From Paragonimus skrjabini miyazakii (Eukaryota; Platyhelminthes; Trematoda; Plagiorchiida; Troglotrematidae): a DNA stretch of 64,000 nucleotides. This document shows positions 1 to 12,473 of the stretch, one piece after another. Location of the stretch: NCBI GenBank assembly GCA_014338405.1, contig JTDE01000174.1, forward strand, positions 218,884 to 282,883. The letters are read 5' to 3'. A program made the translations under genes and the position numbers. The notes beneath the pieces were generated by a model that saw only the letters and a program-made list of their open reading frames with translations, did not search any database and had not been told where the DNA came from. Numbering within the stretch: position 1 is the stretch's first letter; each line of letters begins with the position of its first letter.

Positions 1-3000
1 TTTATCCCTGTAGATTCAAGCATATAACTATAAACGAATTCTTCTTTGATAACGCCAATGTCATATTCCCACACGATCGGCTCCTTGAATCGGCCTGAGA
101 TAACAAAAAGCCATCCGTTCACATCGCTGTCGTCACTCCATTAAAGCTAATCACGTCTTATGTAAATCAGTTCGGGTATCATTACCGTATAGCGTTACAT
201 ATGAACAGTCATTTGAAATCATTTGCATGACGTTTGGTTGTGTGTACTTGTGATCACATATACATGCGTGTGCCAAAACAGAACGCTGGCGTGTTCACTT
301 CAAGATTACAATCTGTTTCCATTTATGGATGATAGGTATATTATTAGCCACCGTAAGAAAGAAACACCTGTCAGAACGAGGTAACATAATTGTTTTACAT
401 CCCATGCGGAAATTGTGTTTTTGTTACGCTGATGATCAAACCGACGAAGATTAACAACCAGGAAGTGGCCGTTAATCAGTCACATGTGATCACATCCTCA
501 GCATGTTCCTATGCCCGTCAAGACGGAAAGAATACACCTACTTAAGGAAACGGTTAATGTGCATACATGTGTTCAACTTAAGAATCTGATGCACTGGTTT
601 TCGGAAAATGTTAACGTGTTACCTGACGAACTGTTTTATATCTTTTTGCCATAAAGTTGAACATAACTTTCAATAGATATTGTTAACAGTAGTAAAGCTC
701 ACCTTAACAGTTTCATTTAAAAATAATCTTTCAATCCATCTCACCAGACACCAAATATGTGGTACGATAAGAAAGAGTTTTGCACTTTCTGATGTGGTAT
801 CGTATTAACAACATGCGTCAAACTTTATCCAGTGGTTAATATGATAAATCATGCTATTTTTTTCACGCAGGAGTGTTTGCTTAAGACTACTCCTGCAACC
901 TGTTCAGCATTTTCCGCTCCATCATCAGATTCATTACCTTAACGACTTCGGAATGTACTGACTGGAAACGGTGCTGAGGGGAAAGGTTTTCACTTCAAGA
1001 ATTGTGAGTACATATCAGTTTTTGTAGATCTGTACCCTACCATCCAACCCGTGTGAAGTTTATATTTCATTTTCATTCACTTGTGGAATAATCACCATCT
1101 TTATTTAGCCTACCATTCTACACTGTATTTATTCCGCTGTATACTTCCATATTATAAGTTAATCTAAAATTAGTACTGATTGCAAAAGCAAACACTTTTC
1201 TTACGAAATTTCTAAAAATACGGTCACGGCAGTCTTGTTTAGTCTTGTTTAGTTATAGTGGAATACAAGTCATAACGCTAGATTGGTACACGGTACAATT
1301 TCCTGTTTGTAGCTAGAGATGAAATGATTTTAATCTAAATAGTTAGCTAGCGAAAGTATTGCAGAATAATCAGCATCAGCCGTTATGAATATGCTTTTGG
1401 TACTTTTGGTGCACTTTTTAAAGTAAGACATAATTTTGTGTTCAGAAACCATTACCTTAGCTTGTTTTGGCTTTAAAAAAGACTAAATTTGATCACCCCA
1501 GAAAAATGGAGTCAAAACAAGGGCTTTCTGTTTCACTGAGAACCGACTCATTGTGGTCTGCACAGTATGCGTTACAAGTTAGATAGCCAGGTTAAACTAG
1601 TCTAAATCATACTTTTACCTAGAGGCCTACAGACGCGGTCATGCAAAAGATTACCGGAAACTCACAGAAACATAATAAGCAGTAATTCACATCTCTATCG
1701 ATGCGTCTATATGTGTTTCATTGCTACGCCATGTTTAATGTCTGTATACACAGCTGTAGGTTTTGTCAAGCGGTTATAGTTGTGAGGAGCAGATTTACTG
1801 AAAATTATTCTCTTCATGTGCTCACTATATGTTTTCTCGCCTTATCACTTTGGCTCGTATCCACGAACACTGCAACAGTGGTCTGGTTGTCTAGTAAGTA
1901 AATATATCCAATATCGCTTTTGGTGTTGTCCATGATCGTCAGCTGAACTTTTTAACGTAATTGGTACTGACGAACACAAACAACGTATACGTAGCTGCTG
2001 ACCACTTCGCCAATCATCATTTAGGTCAACGACTTGAAAAATCATTACAAGTGGTATGTTCTGAGATATCACAGTTTAGGAGAGAAGTATTTCATGACTG
2101 AAGCATGACTGACCATTGAAAGGGCCGTTGTTCTTCGTGTTTTGTGTGTTCACTAGTGTGGACTACAGCTTGCATTTGCACCTGTCTAATTTTGCCGGAT
2201 GACCACTTGAAGTATGCATCACACCATGTGTTTATGGGGCTGTAAAACTATCAGAATAAATGTTTATTTTATTAGGCAACTGTTCCTGCAACTTCTTGCA
2301 AATAAATGCAAGTGACGCACTAGATAACTACGACCAAACAGAAGGTAAGGAAAACTATAACATAAGTGTGACACAACCACCTAAGTTAATAAAACAAACC
2401 CAACTTTGATCACAATTTGCAGATTCTAATATTACGTGGTTTTTGCCTATTTTCAAGAGATGGTCATATTTTTTAGTTAGACGTGGCAAACTCTAACATA
2501 CAAGTTTTGTCACTCTGCGACAACATGGTTCAGACAATGAGATGTACTCGTACGTTTGTTGAACAACTTATGCCATAATTAACTCGACCAAAATACTCCA
2601 GCATGGAACTGAGCAAAATAATAATATACTGCAGTCAAACGTGAGCTGCGCACATTTTCTGATAACCTAACTTATTAAAAAATGGATCTATACTCCAGTT
2701 CGTAGTATCTTCACGAGATATAAGCGGAACTTTCAAATTTATCTCAGGTACTTCGTTTCCCACTTGATCGATTTTTTATGTTCCCTTTTTTCAGTTTCAA
2801 GTATATGGTACACTACTAAACCTCTTTGTGGATTCCAATAACCGTTTTATATAGATTTGCCAGTGCATTTCTCGATCGGCTGGAATCACTTTCTCTTCGC
2901 TACCTACTTTGAAAAGGACTCAATTTGATCTTGGCATTTGAGATTATGAGATCCATCTTGAACACTAAACGTTTGAACTTGATGGATTATGATTCAGCCT

Positions 3001-3148
3001 GATGAAGAACTACCATACTTAGCTTCAAATAAAACGAGTCCAATAATAAATGTTTTTGGAACATGCACCAACAGTGACAAAATATTTTATCCACTGCGTG
3101 AATCCGAAAGTATCGTTTATTGCTGTCGAGCATAGTAGAAACTTTCAG
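1..3148. other. No supported gene; non-coding DNA
   Basis: AT-rich sequence with stops in all frames. A good-looking splice acceptor (pyrimidine tract ending CACGCAG at 870) is followed by a frame open for only 23-28 codons without a convincing donor. A 10-base direct repeat occurs twice at 1231-1252. I see nothing else. Confidence 0.5.
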
Positions 3149-3222
3149 TAGCACAAATATATGGAAACCCTGCCAATTTCCTAGTGTGTCTAAAAATTCT
3201 TCCTCATGGTGTTTCAACCGAC
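3149..3222 (+). CDS. Candidate internal exon, unknown protein
   Basis: A 74-nt segment follows acceptor ACTTTCAG and ends at donor GTGAGT. It is open in one frame only (enters in phase 1, leaves in phase 0) and would encode AQIYGNPANFLVCLKILPHG plus four residues. No family is recognised. The acceptor pyrimidine tract is short, so it could be a chance match. It lies just upstream of a SINE and far from the main exon series. Confidence 0.25.
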
Positions 3223-3654
3223 GTGAGTTTGGTGGTAGATGGATCCCATCATTATGGCTTTTTAACAGAGATTGTAGGTTTTTGGTGAAAAAAGTAGAAG
3301 GGTTGATGTCACATATTTTTCAGCCGATAAGACAAACAAATAATTGATGAGTTGTAGGGATTTTGGTTTTTACATATAGATTGAACATCACCCACAATTG
3401 GTCGCAGCTGTCGCATTCACATAGACTCTACTCATCAATATTCTACCCATCAATAATCAAATACCGCTCAACAAGTCAATAATTTCTGTGATTTCAACTT
3501 GCAGAGAGGTCCTAGTCGAGGGATCATCGATTGGAGTTAACAGACAGTAACTGTGTCTCCTCTCGAGGCGATCGGGCATCCTAATCATGACTCACAAGGG
3601 AAAGTGATTGAGCGTTCACATATGATAATTCGGTCGTGCCTAACGTGAGGTCAA

Positions 3655-3709
3655 TGGCGCAATGGTAAACACGGTTGCCTCATGAACAGCGTGTCCGGGG
3701 TTCTAGTCC
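3655..3709 (+). promoter_or_regulatory. tRNA-like internal RNA polymerase III promoter of SINE copy A
   Basis: The A-box-like TGGCGCAATGG (3655-3665) and B-box-like GGTTCTAGTCC (3699-3709) sit at tRNA-like spacing and match the pol III internal promoter pattern. The cloverleaf is degenerate, so this is a tRNA relic in a SINE and not a functional tRNA gene. Confidence 0.6.
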
Positions 3710-3727
3710 CGGTCGTGGCAATGGTAT

Positions 3728-3772
3728 GCACTACTGATGAGCTCTAACGAGAGCGAAGCTCGAGTCTAGTGC
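3728..3772 (+). ncRNA. Hammerhead ribozyme (type I) in SINE copy A
   Basis: Stem I GCACTA (3728-3733) pairs perfectly with TAGTGC (3767-3772). Core CTGATGA is followed by stem II GCTCT-AACG-AGAGC (perfect), then GAA, a minimal stem III GCTCGAGT, and cleavage-site C at 3766. The usual A at position 15.1 is G, giving a G-U closing pair in stem III. That should weaken but not necessarily abolish cleavage. Sense orientation relative to the + strand exons. Confidence 0.8.
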
Positions 3773-4317
3773 TTCTTTTCGAAAGGGGCCGACTGTAGAT
3801 TCTATGTGAATGCGACAGCTGCGATCAGTTATGGGTGATGTTCAATCTATATGAAAAACAAATAAATAAACCGTGCACATTGTTATTAGTAGTGAGGTCA
3901 AGCTTGGCTAACAACCGAGTTTCTAACCTTCACTCCGTGCTTTACAACTAGTTCTACCAATCATAAACTTACATGGGCGCACAACGTCAATGATCGCTAG
4001 CTGCTGGGAGGCTTTTGCAAATAGAAAAACGTTCTTGTTTGCTCAACTATTTTTTCAGCATAATGGCCTGAGTCAAAACGTTTTTCTTCCAACTGATAAT
4101 TATAGACCACCTATCAATCATCAGTAATCGCGGGCGGTTGGCGGTAAAAGTAGATGCTACGTCAGTTAACAACTAAAGCATACAATCGGTCAGAATGTCT
4201 TGATAGATGCAAGGAGAAATCGTGATCAACTGATAGATGAGCCCCAATTGAGGAACTCAGAGAACTAAGGAAGGGTGTGAATGACACTCAAATAAACGTC
4301 ATCGCAGTTGGTCAAGG

Positions 4318-4560
4318 AAAATGATCATTAATCACAAGCGAAAGTGGCCGGGCGCTCAGACATGATAATTTGGTCGTGCCTAATCTGAGGTCAATGGCGC
4401 AGTTATCAACATGGTTGCCTCATGGTAACATAGCCGGAGTTTCAGTCCCGACCGTGCCAATAAGGTGCACTACTCACGGGCTCTAATGAGGATGAAACTC
4501 GAGTCTAGTGCTTCTTTTCGAAAGAAGCCGATTGAGAAGTCTATTTAAGCGCGAAGGCTT
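4318..4560 (+). mobile_element. Hammerhead SINE, diverged 3'-truncated copy (copy B)
   Basis: Shares the head (AATCACAAGCGAAAGTGG), tRNA-like middle (GAGGTCAATGGCGCAG) and hammerhead region with the other copies. The sequence diverges soon after 4540, so the standard tail is missing or decayed. The host DNA directly downstream leads into an old PLE. Confidence 0.7.
4467..4511 (+). ncRNA. Degenerate hammerhead ribozyme in SINE copy B
   Basis: Stem I GCACTA/TAGTGC is intact, but the catalytic core reads CTCACGG instead of CTGANGA and stem II is imperfect. GAAACTCGAGTC is retained. The altered core bases should make it inactive. Confidence 0.6.
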
Positions 4561-4889
4561 TGATAAAATTTGAATGATTTCCAACTTCTAAAAAGTGGTA
4601 ACGCCAATTACATATGAATGAAAAACCTATCAGGTTATCCTCTATTTACGTTTGAACAAGATGTTCTAACCAAAAATTTCCATATGAAACTTTTCAAGTT
4701 TGGAAATGCAAGTTAAAAAGCAAAAGATATTTGACCAGCTGAAAACACACAACAAGACCTAACCCAGTGTCAAAAGAGGCATAGCGAAAATTCGGAAGAA
4801 TATTTGTCCCAGTCATGACTCGCAACAGACTATCCATGATTCTTATCAAAGCAAACTGATAAACACTAAACTATCCCGAAAATAAATCA

Positions 4890-6310
4890 TAATCCTAACA
4901 GCTGGCAAACGTCGAACGGTGGTCACCATTGACAATGCAGACTACATGGTGAAAGAAGTCAACTGTTCATCAACCCCATTTCTCAGAGCCTAAGATAGCC
5001 AATCTCACTAAAAAAGTAGATGGTATATTCAAAAATATACCAAAGCAACTGGATTCCACAAATGAAATCAGCAAACATGTATGTTTAATAACGCAGCCAG
5101 ATATTGTAACCACTCGCCAACCCAACAGTCTAGTGAAACACAAAAATGGCGTTTTACTACGACAAATAATATCCTGTAGCGAGTACCAACACAGTTTGGC
5201 TAAGAATTTGGTTAAGCGACTATGATATTTATAAAACAAATCGGAATATTCTATCAAGAATTTAGGCAATAGCTCCCAAACAAAATAGAAAAACTTGAAG
5301 ACAGAGGTTTACAAGGCATCTATTTTTTCCAATGCCATAAGGCTAACAACTTCCATCGACCTTACCCTGGCCAAAGAAATATTGCAGAGGTTGCTGAAGA
5401 AGTAACCTTGACCAACTGGATCCCTGAGATCGAAAAGCATAGTCAATCTCACGGAACTATGCTCACCTACATACTTCAAATTTAACGGTTTACTCTACGA
5501 ATAGTCTAAGGAGACTTGAATGACTTTGACCATATCGGGAGTCACTGTTAAAGACGTTAGGTGGATACTCGAAAAAAAAACGTGCTCCTCTAGATCAAGC
5601 CAGAACTGTTGCAATGATACGGTGTTAATACATTTATAGCACTTAACCATTCAGTGGCTGGAGATGTACTGAAATTACTCAGCAACATTCTCAACGACAC
5701 TAACTTCAGCAATGATAATAAAAACGGCAACCAGCCTTTCTTGGACATACTACCTGATTACAAACTTACTGAACTCAGTGAGACACCAGCTTACCAATAA
5801 GAAACACAAACAGACCAACCTCTCCGATTTCACAACAGCCACGAAAAAAGCTGCATATGAGTTTTGTTTAAAATGGCTAAAACATACTCCAGTACTTTAA
5901 GGCTTCGAAGAAAATAAACTTACACATATCAGGAGTTTCTGGGCGGCGAATACCCACGAAATTTTGTCAGATGGAGTTTGCTGTAAAAGGTCAAAAAATC
6001 GGAATTATCGAAACCATCAACAATACGAATCGTTCTGCTTTAAATCAAAACAGTGCCAGAAGTGAACTCTAGAGAGTTGCAACTAAGCAATCACGCCAGA
6101 GCACAAATGTATGGCAACACCACAAATAATACTATCGAACTCAGACGAATAGTTCATACCCATCAGTAAAAGAAACCTCATACACAAAATCCGCTGCAAT
6201 GACTGCACACAACATTACTTCGGTCACACCAGAATAAAATTACTCACTTCAGTAGAAAACGACAAATTTGCCTTTACGAGACGAATTATTTACTATATTT
6301 GTCCATTGAG
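4890..6310 (+). pseudogene. Decayed Penelope-like element: reverse transcriptase and GIY-YIG endonuclease
   Basis: Reading across several frameshifts and stops gives PLE signatures in the right order. AGKRRTVVTIDNADYMVKE (near 4895-4955) fits the RT N-terminal ADKG...V..D..DY motif. HKNGVLLRQIISCSEYQHSL (near 5136-5195) fits the RT KNG-P-LRPIIS motif. PTYFKFNGLLYE (near 5465) and NKNGNQPFLDIL (near 5720-5752) fit later RT blocks. RCNDCTQHYFGHTRIKL (near 6195-6245) fits a GIY-YIG endonuclease start with a C-x2-C in place of the C-x-C-G of the other copies here. There is no continuous ORF, so it is an old inactive copy of a PLE lineage distinct from the one at 52.3 kb. Confidence 0.7.
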
Positions 6311-9300
6311 ACTATACTGGACGCTTTCTACCTGAGCACCTTGGAAATCCCATTTCAGGCAGTCACTGAACAAGTAAGAAATTTTTATGGATCCAGTTAT
6401 TCTTCAATGGCTTCACTAAATAAACACAATAATATGGACAAAAACTATGGATTAAAACAGACCAGAGAACTAGAATGATGTAAACGCAATCAAGACTAAA
6501 TACCGGTATATCCGAACTGGGCAGTTTGAACAGATCGAATCGATTGTCGAGGCTGGAAAGTATATAAACAATCATATTGGAGTCAAAACAGAGATACAGT
6601 TTAAACAAACTCCGGGTCCAATTCACTAGAAACAGGAGGTGCCTAATCGGACTCTACGTCTAAACCTCAAAAGTTGTAGACAGTCTCCAGTTGGACTTCA
6701 GGTCAAATTTAAAAACAACAAACAACAGTGAACCAGAACTCAAATCAAAAGTTCAAGTTACTCTTGTTAATTACGGAAGGTGTCCATCAGACTGTACTAA
6801 TCTCCATTGTCCAACTTGTAGACACAGTCAATCACACACTGATGCCTTTGCCTGGTTAGTGATGAAACGATTGTAAACTGAATGGCAGGCTCAGGGGACA
6901 AACCAATTCCCACTAACAATTATGCATTTTGGTATAATTAATTGTACGGATGAGTCAGTTCGATTGTAGGCGGTCATGATCACCATTCAGTGGATGCCGT
7001 TAAACACGTTTTCCTGCATAGTTAGTTGCAAATCTATTTTGTTGATATCAATCTGAATAGAACCTGTTTCAAAATTATAAATCAACCATTTAACTCTCGC
7101 TTTTAATTAAAAATGGACCGAATATTTCTTCAGGGTACTGAGTTTAAACTAGGCAGTACATGGCGGAAACTGTGCTCTTAGTCCATTAATGGACTTAAAT
7201 ACAATAACTGACATATTATTTACCCGAGGTACTAAAGTGTGTTTTGCATAAACACATTCATCTGTACAAGTATGTTAGTGCAATCTTTAAATAACCTCTA
7301 AACTTCTTGATTTGGGCTAAAAAGGATAGCAAATTGAAAGTTAGCTCAAGTCAAACAGGATCTGTTCACAAATAATTCTTAGTTATCATAACTGTACAAC
7401 TTACAACCAAGTGCAAACTATGCGCCAAAATGACCCTTGCTAAGCAGTAGTTCATAAATCAATGGTGCGTACATATGAATTGAACGATACTGACGACACA
7501 ACTTGAACTTAAACCGTTTAGTTAGGATTTCTTGTTTTGAAACAAAGACTTGTAGTCCATCACATATGTAGAAAACATAATTAACATTCAATTAATAGAT
7601 ACTGTATGCAAGTGTGTGAAAGCACCTGCAGACAAAAAGTCACGCCAATTGTTAGGCGAATGTGACTAGCATTAGGCACATGCAAATCTGTTGTAAATGA
7701 ACGTGCCCAATGCAGTAAGTTTTGCATCCATACCTCGATCGATAATCATGGGGTCCAGTCCAATGGCCATAAAACTTGTTTCCGCTCAAAGTTTATTTCC
7801 ACTGAGTTTAACCAATACAAAAACGGTTTACATATCTTGTGAAGAAAGATTATGTGAGGGAATGTCACTGACGTACTCCGAGTAAGTCAGCATACCACCC
7901 ATCACAGGGTGCACTATGGGACCCCAGAGAAAAGCGAAGTACCCTTACACAATTTACTGAATCACGTGCTCCAAAAGAGACAAAGTACTTGGCACATCCA
8001 GCGATAGTTGAAATAAATGACCTTCGGGTTAGATGCTTACAGTAAATTAGTTAACTGGCAATCGATTATTACCAGTTTGAATCTACCAGCTCATTTTGTT
8101 ACAAGTGGTAACCATAAACCGCAGTAGCAGGTGACTAGATTTCGTTCAAATTGCAAGAATACTGAATTGCCGTCTTAGATTTGCACTCTTGTCAGTTAGA
8201 GGGAAATCAAAGACAGAGTATGTATTACTCATTAATTTCATCGTAAGATGTTTCTAGTGACGCTCTGGAGAAGATCGTTGCACAGTTATTTCAAATTTAA
8301 CACTGGAAGATTGTCAACGACAAGGAATCAGGTTATCTCCTGTTCTTACATCTTTTGAGTACATAGTGTGTGGCAGCACTAGTCAAAAAAACGTATCGGC
8401 GCATCACTGATAAATGGGACATAGCTACGTGAGGTTGAATACATTTAGGTCCTAAAACGATATTGAGTGGATTTCAAACACTGCAATTCATATGATTAAT
8501 TTTATTTAGTGAGCTACCCCTACCCAAAACCAGTTATCACAATTTTTACAGCAGAATGTTTCATGCTGCAGGGTCACGAACCGGCACATCACCATCGGTT
8601 TCAGCTTTAGTTGGACGTCTTCGGAAGAAAATGGTAAATGAACAGAAGAACTTAGCGTTATTCGCCAAGCTGTTATCCAGCAGCAATCTGTACTGTAGGA
8701 ACCTTTCAAAATAGAATTGTTCTAACGCTTAAAGGAACATACTTCTCAGTGTACAATGTTGCTGTGATTTACCTTGATCAAATATCAAACCGACGTCTTA
8801 TAAATGGCTTCCACCTTATGTAGACGCAAGAGAGAATAGCTCAAAATATCTGTAAACTAGACAACAGCTGCGTTCAGTTTTGTGGCATTTGTCCTACCCC
8901 TGGTTTGCGGCTCTGAAGAGGTGCGCCGATTTACACTAAACACAAGTATGTTTCTTTTAAAGTACGCTCAAGAACAATAAAAACCAGGAAGGTAAGGCGG
9001 AGTGATTTTAAAGTTCTGCTGTCCAAGGTGTAACCATACTTTGCTGGGGCTCATGCCATTCACACACAAAAAGGGCGTGCCAACAGGAAGTATAGTATAC
9101 CTACAACGCGCCTTGAATTTATAAATATAAAAAACCAAATATATTGTGACGTTTCAAATACACATTAAAATCTGTTATAAAACAAATAAATATGTCGGGA
9201 TGAAATCGCTCTGCCGTACACCATATTTGCCTACCGGTTTGCTTTCGCTCGTTTCTTCGTTTCAGTGTCAACGATGTTAATTTAGGGGTTGTCTATATTT

Positions 9301-10709
9301 ACTTGTCAGTTGAACCATTCCGCGAATACAGAGCCGCCGGTACAAGCCGTCCCGGTGTTATTTTTGTTTGTGCGACCATTGTTGCATGATCCACATTGAC
9401 CTCGTCGTCTGTGGTTTCGCAGTGATGCCATGGAATCCCGTAAACCACGTCAGATTGCTCATGTGGTCCTATATATATTTATGTATACATATAAATATAT
9501 CAGTCTCATTCCTACTTAATGACCCTTAGCTCCACTCAAACAACTCGGACACACGGCGCCTTGACCCTACCTCAGTGTAAATCAAAAGGCCCATGTTCCG
9601 TCATGAATGTGGTTTCCATTAAGGAACTGCAGTAAGCCATCAGAGGCGGTTGAAGCGCGTTGTATAGCAAATTACTCTCCGGTCGTTAGCTGAAAGCATG
9701 TTGAAAAACACGTTTAAACTTTTGACTACATTCCAACCACATATGATGCGGATGTTCTGGTAACCAACATTCTGCATACGCATTATTCACAACAAGTCAT
9801 CATTTTTGTCCAGTTTAAAGTTGCAACATAGGAACTAAGTTGTGCATACTTAATTTATAATAGCTGGATTGAATCGACCGTTCCTCGCGTATACTTCATT
9901 GAACTTATGCTTCTCTGTGTCCCTTGACAAATGTTTGGATTACATCTAACGGCAAAGCGGAGTAAGGTCCTAGAAAAACATTACTTGACCAGGAAACCCG
10001 TGTTTGGTGAGAGCATAAAATGACTGCGAATAGACTTTTATTGATCCCATTTTCAGGTGTCATTTTCAAACTTTCAGCTTATATGAGAAGTACAACCGGA
10101 AAATGCAAAAATGAAATTTCCGTCGACCCAAAAATGAAAACAACGATGTTTAAAAAATACGTTTTAACCGAACCCACAAACTTCAGGCAATTTGGCACCG
10201 AAAATTCAGCCGCGAGTCGTTCGTAGGTGCAACCTTCTCTAAACAGCGACGATATTTGATAGAAATTGAAAGAGCTATTTAAAAACAAAACGCATTAATT
10301 AGATGTGTTTTTAAAACCTGTTTTTCATTAGCTTAAATATGAGATTTTAACTTTTTCTGAAAATTCCTCCATAACTCCGTTTTTGAAAACCAATTTCGGC
10401 TGTTTGCTCCAATCAGCCTGGCGGGTACTTGACGTGTTAGAAAAAGAACCAGTTGTATTGTAGTATCAGACCTAAGCTGTATTTTCGCTCCAGATCAGTA
10501 GTGCTAGTCTAATAGCCGCACACAATATTATCCGCCATAATCCGTGACGGATTTCTGTACATTATATTTTTCTTACCTAACTGGACTTAGTTATTTGAAT
10601 AATGTAACATTAATCGCTCTCTTCACCAGTCCTCAATATATATGGCGACCATCAGGGTTAGCTTAATTGGTCTATTGTTGTCTAGTGTCTGTAATTATTA
10701 AATTTTCAG
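6311..10709. other. No supported gene; non-coding DNA
   Basis: The first few hundred bases may still belong to the 3' part of the preceding PLE, but I cannot prove it. The rest has only short chance ORFs. A donor-like GAGTAAGTC at about 7876 and a GC-richer stretch at 9200-9700 have no matching exon structure. An AT-rich near-palindrome lies at 9470-9500. Confidence 0.45.
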
Positions 10710-10813
10710 GTCATTTTGGCTAGCTGTCTACCTGACGATGTGAATTTTGCATTCATACCGCTGAGTGGTCCATTCAAAGTGAACGGATCAGGCCCCCGAT
10801 TCTTGGATAATTA
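10710..10813 (+). CDS. Candidate exon, unknown protein
   Basis: Follows the acceptor AATTATTAAATTTTCAG. Phase 0 is open for 34 codons, including LPDDVNFAFIPLSGPFKVNG, and ends either at donor TTA|GTAAAAG (leaving phase 2) or at the stop codon TAG at 10812-10814. If it is a terminal exon, an AATAAA lies about 180 nt downstream (near 10993). No family recognised. The composition looks protein-like, but the call rests on one acceptor. Confidence 0.35.
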
Positions 10814-12381
10814 GTAAAAGAACTTTCTACGACTAAGCAGGTGCTCTTTATGTGTGCCATGTAGTAGCCACACACAAACTGTCAGCAGGAGATGCATGGG
10901 ATTTGTCAGACAAACAACTCTCCCAATTTTGAGATATAGTTTGACAAAGCGTTCAGTCAGCGTAATGCAACAAACATATGTGATCAAATTGTAATAAACA
11001 TGGTATATAATGTGCATGTCTTTTCTGCTTTGTGAGGTGCTAATCAGATCGATAAAAGTTTTTGTCAGAGGGCTGATATACCGTTCAAAATAGATTGTTT
11101 CTGTACTCTGCAAGTACAATTAAGATGTGCTACTTGAAAGAGTTCAACGTCGAGCAGCCAGTTAATAAATGTGTTTACTGTAAAGAAATATATAATGTGT
11201 ATCAACACCAGACGATCACGAGATTTCCAACTGCATATAGCCTCAAGTATTTATCAATCTCTCGCAAACGTTTCTGTCTTGAATAAAAAAATTTCTTCTT
11301 CACATATAACTCTGACAAAAAATTCAATATTACTGTCTCTTCTGTCTATCTGTAGTTTTTTTGAAACAAAAATTATAAACTTCTGGTACAGTAATACTAT
11401 ATATCAAGATGGTAGATGCCGTGGTATAAACACTGTACACATATACGCACAGCTAACTGATACAACAGCGTTGATGGATAAACGCTTACTTTCCAGGGTG
11501 TTGGTTCACTTAGAGTAGCTTTGTCAGATACGTACTATAAAGTCTACATTAACCTTCTTCGAATAAGCTATAATACAAAATGCTCAAGCAATTCGGGAAC
11601 CAAAAGAAAATGAGATTTTATGTTTGAAAGGTGTTGTGAGTTTATATGCCGTAGTAGAGATGATCTGTGTTGGATTCAAAATTTTCATTAACCGTTTTAC
11701 ATATATATTAGCCTAATGACCACCAGGTTCTTACAGTATAAAATATAAACGGACAAAAGCTGTCAGCTAAATTTTGCCTCAGATAAACCCTGTTGTAAGT
11801 GATTTATTTGGGGTCAAAACCGTCGGCTAGTTGTGTCTTGTTGTGTATATTAATCTCTCATTGTCTGCCTCAATGTCAGACTATGCAGAATGAATCCAGG
11901 ATATAGGTGTACATGCAGTCAATACACCAAGCTAGAGTGTCGCTTGGAAAACACTGGTGTGCACACATATTCAACAGCTTGGTGTGAGCGTATGTCAAAA
12001 TGAAATTCGTCAGCCATCCTGAATTATGCATCCGAAGCATCTTTTGCTTACCAAACGACTACTGACAGTAATGTTGACAATACTGCGGTCTTGATTTTCA
12101 GTTTTTTCAATATTATCTGCTTATTTTGTGCACTCTGCCTACTACTAGTATTAATTAAGGTGATCCTTAGATATTTTTACCGAATGCTAGCCTTAATTGA
12201 GCGCAAAGAAGAAGAATTGACCACAAAAATATATACCCATATGTGTAGTTAACAAGTGAAACAGATTCATAAACAGAAGGCTGTGTAGTCAACCATATTG
12301 GCTGTCTGAAGTACAGTTTGATTGCGAAAAGATTTAGAATTTTCTATTCATTAAGCATAGAATTTTGAATGGAATTTATAG
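10814..12381. other. Probable intron or intergenic DNA
   Basis: No coding segment that I can support. A GTAAGTG donor-like site near 11797 lacks a usable exon before it. Confidence 0.4.
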
Positions 12382-12473
12382 GCAGCGTTGACGACAGTTT
12401 TGCTTATGACTTAAAATTGGCAAGAGCGTTTTACTTTTGGGTTCAAACGTATTCATATGATTTGTTTTTAACG
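12382..12473 (+). CDS. Candidate internal exon, unknown protein
   Basis: A 92-nt segment after acceptor GGAATTTATAG, ending at donor ACG|GTAAATC. It enters in phase 1, leaves in phase 0 and encodes SVDDSFAYDLKLARAFYFWV plus ten residues. The helix-rich composition resembles the main exon series, but the phase does not follow directly from the candidate at 10710. Confidence 0.3.

Larger units (their letters stand above)
3340..3865 (+). mobile_element. tRNA-derived SINE with hammerhead ribozyme, foldback copy (copy A)
   Basis: The longest + strand copy of the window's SINE family. In order it has a head beginning near 3460 (shared with the copy at 45968-46390), a tRNA-like segment with A box (3655-3665) and B box (3699-3709), a hammerhead ribozyme (3728-3772), the conserved CTTCTTTTCGAAAGGGGCC stretch, and a tail ending TGATGTTCAATC. 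An inverted copy of the tail (3340-3427) precedes the head, so 3373-3427 and 3797-3852 form near-perfect arms of about 55 bp. Established: tRNA-SINEs with hammerheads occur in schistosomes (S-alpha family). Inference: this is a related, perhaps unnamed, trematode family mobilised by a reverse transcriptase in trans. Confidence 0.85.

Noticed and set aside
871..1005. Exon after the strong acceptor at 870
   Set aside because: All frames close before the nearest good donor (GTGAGTAC near 1004). The remaining open stretches are too short to call.
3640..3720. Functional tRNA gene
   Set aside because: A and B boxes are present, but the cloverleaf stems do not close and the sequence is part of a repeated SINE.
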